From assembly GCA_964627195.1 (NCBI GenBank), contig CAZVJU010000017.1:1-22224 (forward strand): a DNA stretch of 22,224 bases, given 5' to 3'. Shown here piece by piece: positions 7,068-14,827 of this stretch (positions are counted from its first letter, which is position 1; the number at the start of each line of letters is the position of its first letter). The position numbers were made by a program, and so were the translations under genes. The notes beneath the pieces are model-generated. The model was not told the origin of the DNA and did no database searches. It saw only the letters and a program-made list of their open reading frames with translations. Origin of the DNA: CAZVJU01 sp964627195 (GTDB taxonomy: Bacteria; Patescibacteriota; Microgenomatia; UBA8517).

Positions 7068-7082
7068 CTTTCTACTAACTAC
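7068..7082 (+). repeat. CTAMTAACTAC-type repeat after ftsH
   Basis: CTTTCTACTAACTAC matches 5102-5116 in 14 of 15 positions. It lies between ftsH and the exonuclease gene, about 32 nt before its start codon. Confidence 0.45.
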
Positions 7083-7114
7083 ATTCTATAAGCTACATAG
7101 GATAAAATATCTCC

Positions 7115-8026
7115 ATGACCAAACTGGTTCTAATTGATGGGAATGCTATATTACATAGGGCATATCACGCCTTACCTCCCTTAACCACAAAGAGAGGAGA
7201 GCCTATCAACGCTGTTTACGGGCTTACCTCGATGCTTCTGCGTGTTATTCAGGATTTGAAGCCGACTCATATCGCTGTTGCCTTTGATCGGAAAGAACCG
7301 ACCTTCAGACATAAAGAGTTTGCCGGCTATCAGGCACAGCGGCCTCCAATGGATAAAGATTTATCGAGCCAGTTTCAGAAAGCAAAGGATGTATTAACAG
7401 CAATGACTATCCCAATTTATGAGATGGCAGGATTTGAGGCTGATGATGTGATTGGTACAATAGCTTTGCAATCGACTCAAAATCCAAAAGTTGACGAAGT
7501 AGTTATTGTTACGGGGGATAGAGATATACTCCAGCTTGTGGATGATAAGAAAGGGGTAAGAGTATATTTGCCGATTAAGGGTTTGTCTGAAGCGAAACTG
7601 ATGGGTGAGAGCGAGGTTGTTGAAAAAATGGGTGTTGAGCCGAAAAAAATTGTTGATTATAAAGCTTTGGTTGGAGATCAGTCAGATAACTATTCTGGGG
7701 TCGCCGGAATTGGTCCAAAAACTGCAATCAAACTTTTAGATGAATATGGAACTTTGGATAATATTTATAATAATCTAAAAAAAATTAATCCTGCATTGAG
7801 AGAGAAATTAGAAAAGGGAAAGGAAAATGCACATCTTTCTTTAAGACTTGCTCGGATTGTAACTGATGTTGATTTGGGAGATGATTTAGAAAAGGCAAAG
7901 ATGTGGAGGGTTGATAGTCAAAAGCTGCTGAATTTGTTTGCAGACTTTGGTTTTAAGACTTTGACAAAAAGGGTCAAAGAGGTCGGCAAACAAATCGTTT
8001 CCGAAAATCAAACAAACCTTTTTTAA
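7115..8026 (+). CDS. 5'-3' exonuclease (Pol I N-terminal domain type), stand-alone
   Basis: The protein corresponds to the flap/5'-nuclease domain of DNA polymerase I without a polymerase domain. It has the PIN-like acidic motifs DGNAILHRAYHALPPL (8-23), AVAFDRKEPTFRHKEFAGYQAQR, GFEADDVIGTIA and VVIVTGDRDILQLV, then VGDQSDNYSGVAGIGPKTA with the helix-hairpin-helix DNA-binding motif. At 303 aa it matches stand-alone members of the family. Likely role: removal of RNA primers and 5' flaps together with a polymerase encoded elsewhere. A TAAAAT box (7103-7108) lies 6 nt before ATG, and there is no Shine-Dalgarno. The GT4 gene follows after 16 nt. Confidence 0.92.
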   Translation: MTKLVLIDGNAILHRAYHALPPLTTKRGEPINAVYGLTSMLLRVIQDLKPTHIAVAFDRKEPTFRHKEFAGYQAQRPPMDKDLSSQFQKAKDVLTAMTIPIYEMAGFEADDVIGTIALQSTQNPKVDEVVIVTGDRDILQLVDDKKGVRVYLPIKGLSEAKLMGESEVVEKMGVEPKKIVDYKALVGDQSDNYSGVAGIGPKTAIKLLDEYGTLDNIYNNLKKINPALREKLEKGKENAHLSLRLARIVTDVDLGDDLEKAKMWRVDSQKLLNLFADFGFKTLTKRVKEVGKQIVSENQTNLF

Positions 8027-8042
8027 GGATTTCTTTACAGAT

Positions 8043-9152
8043 ATGAAAATTGCACTTGTACATGACTATATTAAAGAATACGGTGGGGCGGAGAGGGTTT
8101 TAAAGACTCTCACGGAAATGTATCCGAATGCTCCCATTTATACTGCTTTTGCTTTTGAAAACTCAACTGCATGGAAAGAATTTGAAGGCAGAAAAATCAA
8201 TGAAAGTTTTCTTGCCCCGATCTTAAAAATTGCTAAATTATATTCTCCTTTACGGTTTTTAATTCCGTTAATTTGGAGAAGCTTTGATTTATCAGACTAC
8301 GATTTAGTTATCACTTCTTGCAGCTGGTATATCACACGCGGATTTAAAATTGGACCAAAAACAAAAGTTGTCTGTTATTGTCACACACCTCCTCGCTGGC
8401 TGTATGGTTACGAAACTTCGGTTGGATTTACTAAGTACTGGCCGGTAAAAATCTACTCAGCAATTATCGGCCATTTTATGCGGATGTATGATTTTTCAAC
8501 TGCCCAAAAAATTAATCACTGGATAGCAAACTCTAAAAACGTTCAGGCAAGAATCGAAAAATTTTACAGAAAGGATTCGACAGTAATTTATCCGCCAGTG
8601 GAAGTAGAAGATGTCATTAAAAAGATTAAAGGTTTGAAGAAAGAGGATTATTTTCTCATTGTATCTCGCTTGGTTGGGGCTAAGGGACTTGAGGAAGCGG
8701 TGGCGGCGTTCAAGAAATTGCCATATAAATTAAAGGTTGTTGGCGAAGCCCATGGATTTTCCGACGTAGAAAAAAAACTTAAGAAATTATCTGGCGGGAA
8801 CATCGAGCTTTTGGGTAGAGTCTCGGATGAGGAGCTTTATGCTCTTTACGCAAAAGCAAAAGGCTTTATCGCTCTTGCCCGGGATGAAGATTTTGGGATG
8901 ACCGTAGTTGAAGCTCAAGCAGCTGGAACTCCTATTATTGCCTTTAACGGGGGAGGATTTAAAGAATCGATAATAGATGGAGTTACCGGGATTTTGATTA
9001 ACGATACAGATGAAGAAAGTCTAAGAAAAGCGATTAATTCATTCGCCAGAATTAACTGGGATAAGAAAAAAATTCAGGAAAATGCAAAACAGTTTTCTAA
9101 AGAACGATTTGTTAGGGAACTCAATCAATTTATTAAGCAAGTATTAAAATAA
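8043..9152 (+). CDS. GT4-family glycosyltransferase
   Basis: This is a retaining GT-B glycosyltransferase that moves a sugar from a nucleotide donor to a lipid- or glycan-linked acceptor at the inner face of the membrane. The N-terminal acceptor domain starts MKIALVHDYIKEYGGAERVL, with the typical glycine-rich loop. The donor domain has FLIVSRLVGAKGLEEAV and the E-x7-E region as DFGMTVVEAQAAGTPIIAFNGGG. The 369-aa length is typical. The exact sugar and acceptor cannot be read from the sequence. AAGGAT overlaps the end of the preceding gene about 13 nt upstream, so translation is probably coupled. Confidence 0.9.
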   Translation: MKIALVHDYIKEYGGAERVLKTLTEMYPNAPIYTAFAFENSTAWKEFEGRKINESFLAPILKIAKLYSPLRFLIPLIWRSFDLSDYDLVITSCSWYITRGFKIGPKTKVVCYCHTPPRWLYGYETSVGFTKYWPVKIYSAIIGHFMRMYDFSTAQKINHWIANSKNVQARIEKFYRKDSTVIYPPVEVEDVIKKIKGLKKEDYFLIVSRLVGAKGLEEAVAAFKKLPYKLKVVGEAHGFSDVEKKLKKLSGGNIELLGRVSDEELYALYAKAKGFIALARDEDFGMTVVEAQAAGTPIIAFNGGGFKESIIDGVTGILINDTDEESLRKAINSFARINWDKKKIQENAKQFSKERFVRELNQFIKQVLK

Positions 9153-9192
9153 TCTTCTTTCTTTCGATCATCTTCAAGTTTACAATATCACC

Positions 9193-10134
9193 ATGACCGA
9201 AAAAGTAGTGGAAGTAAAAAAGTTAACTAAAACTTTCGGGAAGACCAAAGCAGTTAAAAATATCTCCTTCGATATTAAAGAGGGGGAGATTGTTGGGCTT
9301 CTTGGGCCAAATGGGGCTGGAAAGACAACGACAATTCAAATGCTTTTAGGAACTCTCACTCCGACCGATGGTGAAGTTCGTTACTTTACTAAAGATTTTA
9401 AAACCCATCGGGAAGAAATTTTGCAGCAAGTTAACTTTTGTTCAAGTTACATCAGACTTCCGTGGCGTCTAACTGTTTATGAAAATTTGGATGTAATTGC
9501 AAGACTCTATGGAGTTAAGGATAGACTCAAGAGAATAAATAAGCTTTTAGATGCTTTTGATATGGGCTCCTTTAGAGGCAGAACGATGAACTCTTTGTCT
9601 GCAGGCCAAATTATGCGGGTTGTATTGGCGAAAGCTTTTATAAATTATCCCCGTGTAATCTTACTTGACGAACCCACTGCCAGTTTGGATCCGGAAGTTG
9701 CCCGACGCGTACGTGACTTTCTTCTGAAAGAGCAAAAGGAATACAAAGTTTCCATGCTTTATACGTCTCATAATATGGTTGAAGTTGAAGAGCTTTGCGA
9801 CAGAGTCATTTTTTTGTATAAAGGGAAGATTTTGGATGAAGATACCCCGGCAGGACTCGCTTCAAGAATAGAAAAGGTAAAAATAGAATTTCTGATTACA
9901 AAAGGAAAATCAGCGATACCTGAAATAGTTGGAAAAAATGATTGGAAAATAACCTCCGACGGAAGATATACTTTGATTGAACTGAAAGAGTTTGAAATTT
10001 CAAAACTGTTATCTCTCTTTTCTGAGAGAGGTATTAAATATAGCGAAATAAGTATTGATAAACCTACGCTTGAGGATTACTTTCTGAAAGTATCCGAGGA
10101 AGGTTCTTCCGGCGTAAAGAGAGGGAAAGTATGA
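9193..10134 (+). CDS. ABC-2 type exporter, ATP-binding protein
   Basis: This is the ATPase subunit of an ABC-2 exporter. Walker A is GPNGAGKTT (38-46), the signature is LSAGQ (135-139), Walker B is VILLDEP (155-161), and the switch His lies in YTSHNMVEVEELCDR. The Q-loop position that is normally Gln appears to be Ser85 (FCSSYIRLPWRLTVYENL). The C-terminal 90 residues after the ATPase core resemble the accessory region of antibiotic/lipid exporter ATPases. TACAAT (9181-9186) lies 6 nt before ATG with no Shine-Dalgarno, suggesting a leaderless transcript. The permease gene overlaps by 4 nt. The substrate is unknown; the neighbouring glycosyltransferases make a glycan or lipid plausible. Confidence 0.93.
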   Translation: MTEKVVEVKKLTKTFGKTKAVKNISFDIKEGEIVGLLGPNGAGKTTTIQMLLGTLTPTDGEVRYFTKDFKTHREEILQQVNFCSSYIRLPWRLTVYENLDVIARLYGVKDRLKRINKLLDAFDMGSFRGRTMNSLSAGQIMRVVLAKAFINYPRVILLDEPTASLDPEVARRVRDFLLKEQKEYKVSMLYTSHNMVEVEELCDRVIFLYKGKILDEDTPAGLASRIEKVKIEFLITKGKSAIPEIVGKNDWKITSDGRYTLIELKEFEISKLLSLFSERGIKYSEISIDKPTLEDYFLKVSEEGSSGVKRGKV

Positions 10135-10916
10135 AGTGGCATATAGTATCAGCAATTATCTGGCGGCATTTGTACAATTTCCGTCGCAGTCTTGATAAGG
10201 TTGCGGATTCTTTTTATTGGCCTGCAATGGATATTTTTTTGTGGGGATTTACGAGTACGTTTATTACCAGACAGGCAGGAACTCTTCCTAATATTGTGAT
10301 AATTTTACTTTCAGGTCTTATTCTTTGGATGATTGTATGGCGCGGGCAATACGAAATAACAGTCAATTTACTCGAGGAGATGTGGAATCAGAATCTCGCG
10401 AATTTATTTGCTTCGCCCTTACGGCTGCGTGAGTGGTTGATGGGAGTTTTTATACTGGGCTTTATAAAAATGCTGGTGGCAGTGGGATTTGCTGCACTTT
10501 TGGCCTTCTTTGCCTATAAAACAAATATTTTTACATTAGGAATTTACTTACTTCCTTTTATGATTAGTTTAATTATGACAGGTTGGGCAGTTGGTGTAAT
10601 TGTTGCTGGGTTAATTGTTTACTATGGCATGCGCATCCAAACTCTTGCTTGGAGCGCGGTTTTTTTGATAGCTCCTTTTTCGGGGGTCTATTATCCAATT
10701 TCAACTTTACCGGTTTGGGCGCAAGAAGTCTCATACATTTTACCGACCAGTTATATCTTCGAAGGAATGCGGTCAGTTCTTACCAAAGGAACTATGGATA
10801 CACATCCTTTATTAATTAGTTTTGCTATAAATTTTCTCTTTTTGCTTTTCGGTATTTACTTTTTTATTGTTATGTTTGAGAAAAGTAAAGAAAAAGGATT
10901 GGCGAGGTTGGAGTAA
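10131..10916 (+). CDS. ABC-2 type exporter, permease protein
   Basis: This is an integral membrane protein of 261 aa with about six hydrophobic segments. These include WPAMDIFLWGFTSTFI, IVIILLSGLILWMIVW, GVFILGFIKMLVAVGFAAL, a segment around LPFMISLIMTGWAVGVIVAG, the segment AWSAVFLIAPFSGVYYP, and a last one near the C-terminus. The SGVYYPISTLPVW region with ILPTSYIFEGMR is typical of ABC-2 permeases. GAGGG (10121-10125) sits 5 nt before the ATG, inside the end of the ATPase gene, so both subunits are made together. Confidence 0.9.
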   Translation: MKWHIVSAIIWRHLYNFRRSLDKVADSFYWPAMDIFLWGFTSTFITRQAGTLPNIVIILLSGLILWMIVWRGQYEITVNLLEEMWNQNLANLFASPLRLREWLMGVFILGFIKMLVAVGFAALLAFFAYKTNIFTLGIYLLPFMISLIMTGWAVGVIVAGLIVYYGMRIQTLAWSAVFLIAPFSGVYYPISTLPVWAQEVSYILPTSYIFEGMRSVLTKGTMDTHPLLISFAINFLFLLFGIYFFIVMFEKSKEKGLARLE

Positions 10917-10920
10917 GTAA

Positions 10921-10957
10921 GCACAGAGTGCACCGAGAAGTCCACTGAGAACGCAGA
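10921..10957 (+). repeat. CACAGAG/CACTGAG-type repeat before the GxxExxY gene
   Basis: This purine-rich stretch has GCACAGAGTGCACCGAG and TCCACTGAGAACGCAGAA immediately before the ATG at 10959. It is related to the repeat after the gene (11341-11420), which contains the complementary CTCAGTGGAC and TTTCTGTG. Confidence 0.6.
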
Positions 10958-10958
10958 A

Positions 10959-11327
10959 ATGAAATATCTATATAGCAATTTGACTGATAAAATAATTGGA
11001 GCTGCTATTAATGTTCACAAAGAGTTAGGTCCTGGATACCCAGAAAAAATCTATCAAAGGGCTTTAGCTAAAGAGTTTGGTCGTCAAAGAATCCCTTATG
11101 AAAGAGAGCGGGAATTTAAAATTCATTACCTGGACGAAGAAGTTGGATTTGAGAAAATGGATTTTAGGGTGTATGAGAAAATAGTTGTAGAATTAAAAGC
11201 AACTAGTGGAATTAGTGATATTCATATAAAACAACTATTTAGTTATTTAAGGATTGCTAAGATTAGACTTGGCTTAATTTTGAATTTTGGAAAGAGTAAG
11301 TTGGAGATTAAAAGAATAATTATATAA
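10959..11327 (+). CDS. GxxExxY protein (PD-(D/E)XK nuclease-like)
   Basis: The family hallmark is present as ELGPGYPEKIYQRAL (22-36). Downstream, a PD-(D/E)XK-like core is suggested by FEKMDFRVYEKIVVELKA, with Asp and Glu-x-Lys in the expected order, followed by HIKQLFSYLRIAKIRLGLILNFG. At 122 aa the length is normal. The function of the family is not established. The gene is preceded and followed by CACAGAG/CTGAG-type repeats, an association I recall for this family in other genomes. It sits between the ABC exporter and mutM without operon-like coupling and looks like an inserted cassette. Confidence 0.88.
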   Translation: MKYLYSNLTDKIIGAAINVHKELGPGYPEKIYQRALAKEFGRQRIPYEREREFKIHYLDEEVGFEKMDFRVYEKIVVELKATSGISDIHIKQLFSYLRIAKIRLGLILNFGKSKLEIKRIII

Positions 11328-11340
11328 GAAAGGCCTGCAA

Positions 11341-11420
11341 ACACAAAGGATACTGAGGAGTACATAGAAATCACAGAAATTTCAGTGTACTCAGTGGACG
11401 TTTCTGTGTTTCAGTGTTTC
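11341..11420 (+). repeat. Imperfect inverted repeat after the GxxExxY gene
   Basis: Positions 11341-11370 and 11381-11411 are imperfect inverted copies. The clearest pairing is ACTGA (11352-11356) plus GTACA (11360-11364) with TGTACTCAGT (11386-11395). It ends right before the GTG start of mutM and so replaces that gene's normal upstream region. It may fold in RNA and act as a weak terminator; there is no T-run. Confidence 0.6.
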
Positions 11421-11424
11421 CAAG

Positions 11425-12306
11425 GTGCCGGAGTTACCAGAGGTAGAAACAGTTAAGTTACAGCTTGAAAAATATCTAAAAGGCCACACAATTAAGAATG
11501 TTCAAGTTAACGTCCAGAAGATTTTCAGTGGAAATCCGAAAGATGTGATTGGGGCAAAGGTAAAAGGCGTCAGGCGTTTTGCAAAAGTTTTGGCGATTGA
11601 CTTAGCGAATGGTTTTTCGATTGTCATTCATGTCAAATTAACCGGCCAGATAATTTACAGAGGCCCGAATCTAAAGGAAATTCCGACTCTGTCAAAAAAA
11701 GTTGTCGGTGGTGTTCCGGGAGCTCATACTCATGTAGTTTTCGATTTGGACAAAAACGGAAAGCTGTATTACAACGACATCAGACGTTTTGGTTGGCTAA
11801 AGATAGTTAAAAGTGACAAGTTACAAGTAACAGGTTTCATAGGAAAGCTTGGACCGGAACCTCTCGTCACCAATCGTCCCTCGGGGCAAGCTATCCTTAC
11901 TCTAGATCTGTTTAAAAAAATTGTCTCAAAAACTTCGCGGGCAATAAAAGTTGTTTTAATGGATCAGGCGAAAATCGGCGGTATCGGGAATATTTATGCA
12001 AATGACGCTCTTTGGCTGTCAAAAATTAATCCTAAAAGATCTGCAAAGGAATTGACTGAAGCTGAAATGAAAAGTCTTTATGACTCGATTTATAAAGTCT
12101 TGCAAGCAGGACTGAAATACGGGGGAGCCTCTGAGTTGGCATTTGTTACGCCTGATGGGAGTGAAGGGGAATATCAAAAACACACGCTTATCTATGGTCG
12201 GCAAGGAGAACCATGCGAACGCTGTCATAAAGCAAAGATTGAGAAATATTTTCTCTCGGGTCGAGGAACTTACGTTTGTCCTTTCTGCCAGAAACTTGCT
12301 CCTTAG
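11425..12306 (+). CDS. mutM: Formamidopyrimidine-DNA glycosylase
   Basis: MutM removes 8-oxoguanine and formamidopyrimidines and cuts the abasic site. The protein begins MPELPEVET, with the catalytic Pro2 and Glu3. Lys54 lies in RRFAKVLAIDL. The helix-two-turn-helix is MDQAKIGGIGNIYANDALW. The C-terminal zinc finger has Cys264, Cys267, Cys285 and Cys288, with Arg280 in GRGTYVC for base recognition. The start is GTG 11425, fixed by the PELPE sequence; no Shine-Dalgarno is visible because repeat DNA lies directly upstream. Residues about 129-141 (KSDKLQVTGFIGK) lie between RRFGWLKI and KLGPEPL and are encoded by a copy of the GTAACAAGT repeat family (11813-11836). The 293-aa length is slightly above usual. 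Confidence 0.96.
   Translation: MPELPEVETVKLQLEKYLKGHTIKNVQVNVQKIFSGNPKDVIGAKVKGVRRFAKVLAIDLANGFSIVIHVKLTGQIIYRGPNLKEIPTLSKKVVGGVPGAHTHVVFDLDKNGKLYYNDIRRFGWLKIVKSDKLQVTGFIGKLGPEPLVTNRPSGQAILTLDLFKKIVSKTSRAIKVVLMDQAKIGGIGNIYANDALWLSKINPKRSAKELTEAEMKSLYDSIYKVLQAGLKYGGASELAFVTPDGSEGEYQKHTLIYGRQGEPCERCHKAKIEKYFLSGRGTYVCPFCQKLAP
11813..11836 (+). repeat. GTAACAAGT-family repeat inside mutM
   Basis: GTGACAAGTTACAAGTAACA closely resembles the repeats at 19586-19617 and 19997-20022. It is in frame and encodes KLQVTG-like residues in the linker between the two MutM domains. Confidence 0.55.
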
Positions 12307-12430
12307 TTTTGCAAATCTCTAGAGAAACATCTACACTCTCAACAGGTTCGTGGGAAGAATATGAAACAAAGTAAACCATTTTTTTCTATTGTTATTCCGA
12401 CTTTGAACGAGGAAAAATATCTTCCGCATT
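12307..12430 (+). repeat. Duplicated leader and GT2 5' end, copy 1
   Basis: This stretch is nearly identical to 15572-15695 at a constant offset of 3265 nt. The leader (12307-12360) includes ACATCTACACTCTCAACAGG and differs from copy 2 at only a few positions. The identity continues into the first about 22 codons of the GT2 genes and then fades. The copy begins directly after the mutM stop codon. Confidence 0.85.
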
Positions 12431-13104
12431 TATTAGACGATTTATCCAAACAAACATTCAAAAATTTTGAGGCGACCATTGTAGATGGCGGATCAATAGA
12501 CACAACAGTTACAAAAGCGCTGAGTTTTAAAAATACACTTCCAGAATTTAGGATTGTTACAAGTAAAAAGCGTAATGTTTCGTATCAAAGGAATTTGGGA
12601 GGAAAAAAATCCAGCGGTCAATATTTACTTTTTATCGATGCCGACACACGTTTAGAAAGCAGGTTTTTGTCCAGTTTAAATAATCAACTGATTATAGATT
12701 ATCCCTATACCTTTTCCTGCTGGTTTGATTCGGTAGATAAAAAAACAACTTTTCAGTTACTCTGTTTAATTACCAGTTTTTCGTACTGGTTGCTTTTCAA
12801 GTTTCATTTACCTTCTGCACCCGGTTGTCTTTTGGGCATAAAGAGAAAAATCTTTAATAAAATGAGGGGTTTTATAGAAAATATTGAGTTTGCAGAGGAC
12901 AGAGATCTGATAAGAAGGTGTTATAAAAAAGGACTTGATTTTCATTTTTATTTCAAACCTAAGTACTCGATGTCTTTAAGAAGAGTAGAAAGAGTAGGGC
13001 TTATTAAATATTTATATATTTTCTTACTTGTTAATACAAAAAGGCAGCTGGGTTTAAAAATTGATAGAAATAATGAATATCCTATGGGTGGAGAAGGCTA
13101 TTAA
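12361..13104 (+). CDS. GT2-family glycosyltransferase (shorter paralogue)
   Basis: This is a GT-A fold inverting glycosyltransferase. It shows FFSIVIPTLNEEKYLPHLL at the N-terminus, the nucleotide-binding VDGGSIDTT, the metal-binding DADTRL, and a C-terminal AEDRDLIRR acceptor/catalytic region. There is a hydrophobic stretch around LLCLITSFSYWLLFKFHL, so it may sit at the membrane. It is homologous along its whole length to the gene at 15626, down to the final EYPMGGEGY (EYQMGGSYHL there), but lacks about 40 C-terminal residues. GGGAAGA lies a few nt before the ATG. The acceptor and sugar are unknown; the neighbouring genes suggest synthesis of a surface glycan. Confidence 0.88.
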   Translation: MKQSKPFFSIVIPTLNEEKYLPHLLDDLSKQTFKNFEATIVDGGSIDTTVTKALSFKNTLPEFRIVTSKKRNVSYQRNLGGKKSSGQYLLFIDADTRLESRFLSSLNNQLIIDYPYTFSCWFDSVDKKTTFQLLCLITSFSYWLLFKFHLPSAPGCLLGIKRKIFNKMRGFIENIEFAEDRDLIRRCYKKGLDFHFYFKPKYSMSLRRVERVGLIKYLYIFLLVNTKRQLGLKIDRNNEYPMGGEGY

Positions 13105-13159
13105 CTTTTAGGTAGGGGTGTTTTGTGAATGCTTTTACAAACACGCAATTAGGTTATGT

Positions 13160-14827
13160 ATGTCAAATAAGATAAGTCAATCCTCCAAGTTCATGTACAA
13201 AAAAAGAGATCTCTATAGACTTATTAAAAATTCTGAGTATGGAGTACTTATAAATTCTGGTAAAAAAAGTCAATTTTTGAGAGTGCGCTCGAAACTTATA
13301 AATCTTCAGAGAAAAATACTACCTACTCAGCAAGGGTATATAACAAATCTTTTCTTTCGGAATAGAGGGAGTAGACCCCTCAAAGTATATGCGGGAGTGG
13401 TTGTAGATTTTTTGATTCCTCATTATTTTCCAAATGAAATTTTAGAAAATTCGTGGACACAGTCGGGGTTTTCAGGCTATAGAAAGGGAGTAACCCCGAC
13501 CAAAAAGAAAAAATTATTTTTAACTAGAGATCAAAATCCGTTTTCTTTTAGAGAAGATTATGGCTATTTAAAAAACGCATTGGTGAGTGAATGGTATACG
13601 CAATTGATTGAGTCAAACGAATCGCTGGTCGTGGGTGCAATAAGCGCTAGTGATCAATTTACCCAAGTATATTTAAGGCAGGAAAAGCAGGGTATCAGAG
13701 TTAGGGTTACTTGCCAGCTTGATGGTTTGCGATTAGATCCGGGCAAGTCTTTTAAATCAGAAAAAATTGTATTTTTGATGGGGAGAAAACAAGAAACTCT
13801 TGACAAGTTTGCGGATTTGGTTCGGAAAGAAAACAGAGTTGGAAATTTACCAAAACCAATTAAAGGACTTTGTTGTGCGTATTATTATCAGGGTAATTAT
13901 GTTGACGAAAGATATATTCTGGATCAACTTCAAACGATTGATAAGTTCCCTCAGAAGTCGGGTTTGGAATTAATTCAGATTGATGGTTTGCCCAATCCTT
14001 GGGGAGATTGGCTAAGTACATTGGACAAACTTTTTCCTTCAGGGTTAGACTATATTGTTAAAGAAATTAATAAGAGGGGTTTAATGGCAGGTTTTTGGAT
14101 TGCACCTTTTGTTGCTAGTCCAAGTAGTAAGCTATTCTGGGAACATCCTGACTGGTTTTTAAAAGATGATGACGGTAACTATTTTGAAGCCAGATTTACT
14201 TCACCCTTTGATTTTTTACCCCCTTTATCGTTTCGGGCTCTTGACCCAACACATCCCGAATTTCAGAACCATTTAGCGAAGGTAATTGAGAAGCTGGTAG
14301 GTTATGGTTTTCGGTACATAAAAACAGACTTTACATATCCTGTTTGTTTTACAACTAACTATCATACTCCAATGACTAGAGCCAGGGCTCTAAGAACCGG
14401 CTTTGAGGTAATTAAAAAAGCTGCAGGAAAAGATGTTTTGATTCAAACTTGTATAACCCAAATTTCTCCACTCATCGGTTTGACTGATTACTGCCGAGTT
14501 GGTCTAGATATTTTAACCCCACTTGTTAAAGGTATTCCCTTAGTAAACAAACTAGTGAATGAGTATATGCTTCGGGAGAACTTAAGGAATTGCGAGGCTA
14601 GGAACTTTTGGCACAAAAAGATTTGGATAAATGATCCTGATTGTGTTGTATTCAGATCGGGTATGGGGATAAGTAAGGCGTTGATCGAAAAACACAAATA
14701 TTTTTCACACCAAAATAATACTTCACTTTGGACTGGAGATAATCTGGCTGAACTGACTAAGAAAGAAAATCAGGATTTATTCGTTTTTTTTAACCACCAA
14801 GGCGATTCTCTTAAAAAAGTTATCTGA
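13160..14827 (+). CDS. GH36/GH27-like glycoside hydrolase (alpha-galactosidase clan GH-D)
   Basis: The protein has an N-terminal beta-rich region (about 1-230) and a TIM barrel beginning KGLCCAYYYQGNYVDE. Barrel signatures of clan GH-D are LIQIDGL (271-277), GFWIAPF (311-317), RYIKTDF (385-391) with candidate nucleophile Asp390, and CRVGLDI (445-451) with candidate acid/base Asp450. Known members hydrolyse alpha-galactosides or related alpha-linked sugars. There is no signal peptide, so it acts in the cytoplasm or is exported by another route. The start is uncertain: GTG 13118 is in frame, but ATG 13160 gives a more natural N-terminus. Its place among glycosyltransferases suggests glycan remodelling rather than feeding. 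The 3' end overlaps the convergent GT2 gene by 8 nt. Confidence 0.82.
   Translation: MSNKISQSSKFMYKKRDLYRLIKNSEYGVLINSGKKSQFLRVRSKLINLQRKILPTQQGYITNLFFRNRGSRPLKVYAGVVVDFLIPHYFPNEILENSWTQSGFSGYRKGVTPTKKKKLFLTRDQNPFSFREDYGYLKNALVSEWYTQLIESNESLVVGAISASDQFTQVYLRQEKQGIRVRVTCQLDGLRLDPGKSFKSEKIVFLMGRKQETLDKFADLVRKENRVGNLPKPIKGLCCAYYYQGNYVDERYILDQLQTIDKFPQKSGLELIQIDGLPNPWGDWLSTLDKLFPSGLDYIVKEINKRGLMAGFWIAPFVASPSSKLFWEHPDWFLKDDDGNYFEARFTSPFDFLPPLSFRALDPTHPEFQNHLAKVIEKLVGYGFRYIKTDFTYPVCFTTNYHTPMTRARALRTGFEVIKKAAGKDVLIQTCITQISPLIGLTDYCRVGLDILTPLVKGIPLVNKLVNEYMLRENLRNCEARNFWHKKIWINDPDCVVFRSGMGISKALIEKHKYFSHQNNTSLWTGDNLAELTKKENQDLFVFFNHQGDSLKKVI

Noticed and set aside
12361..13104. The short GT2 paralogue as a pseudogene.
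   Set aside because: The frame is intact, and both the nucleotide-binding and DXD motifs are kept; it only lacks a basic C-terminal tail.
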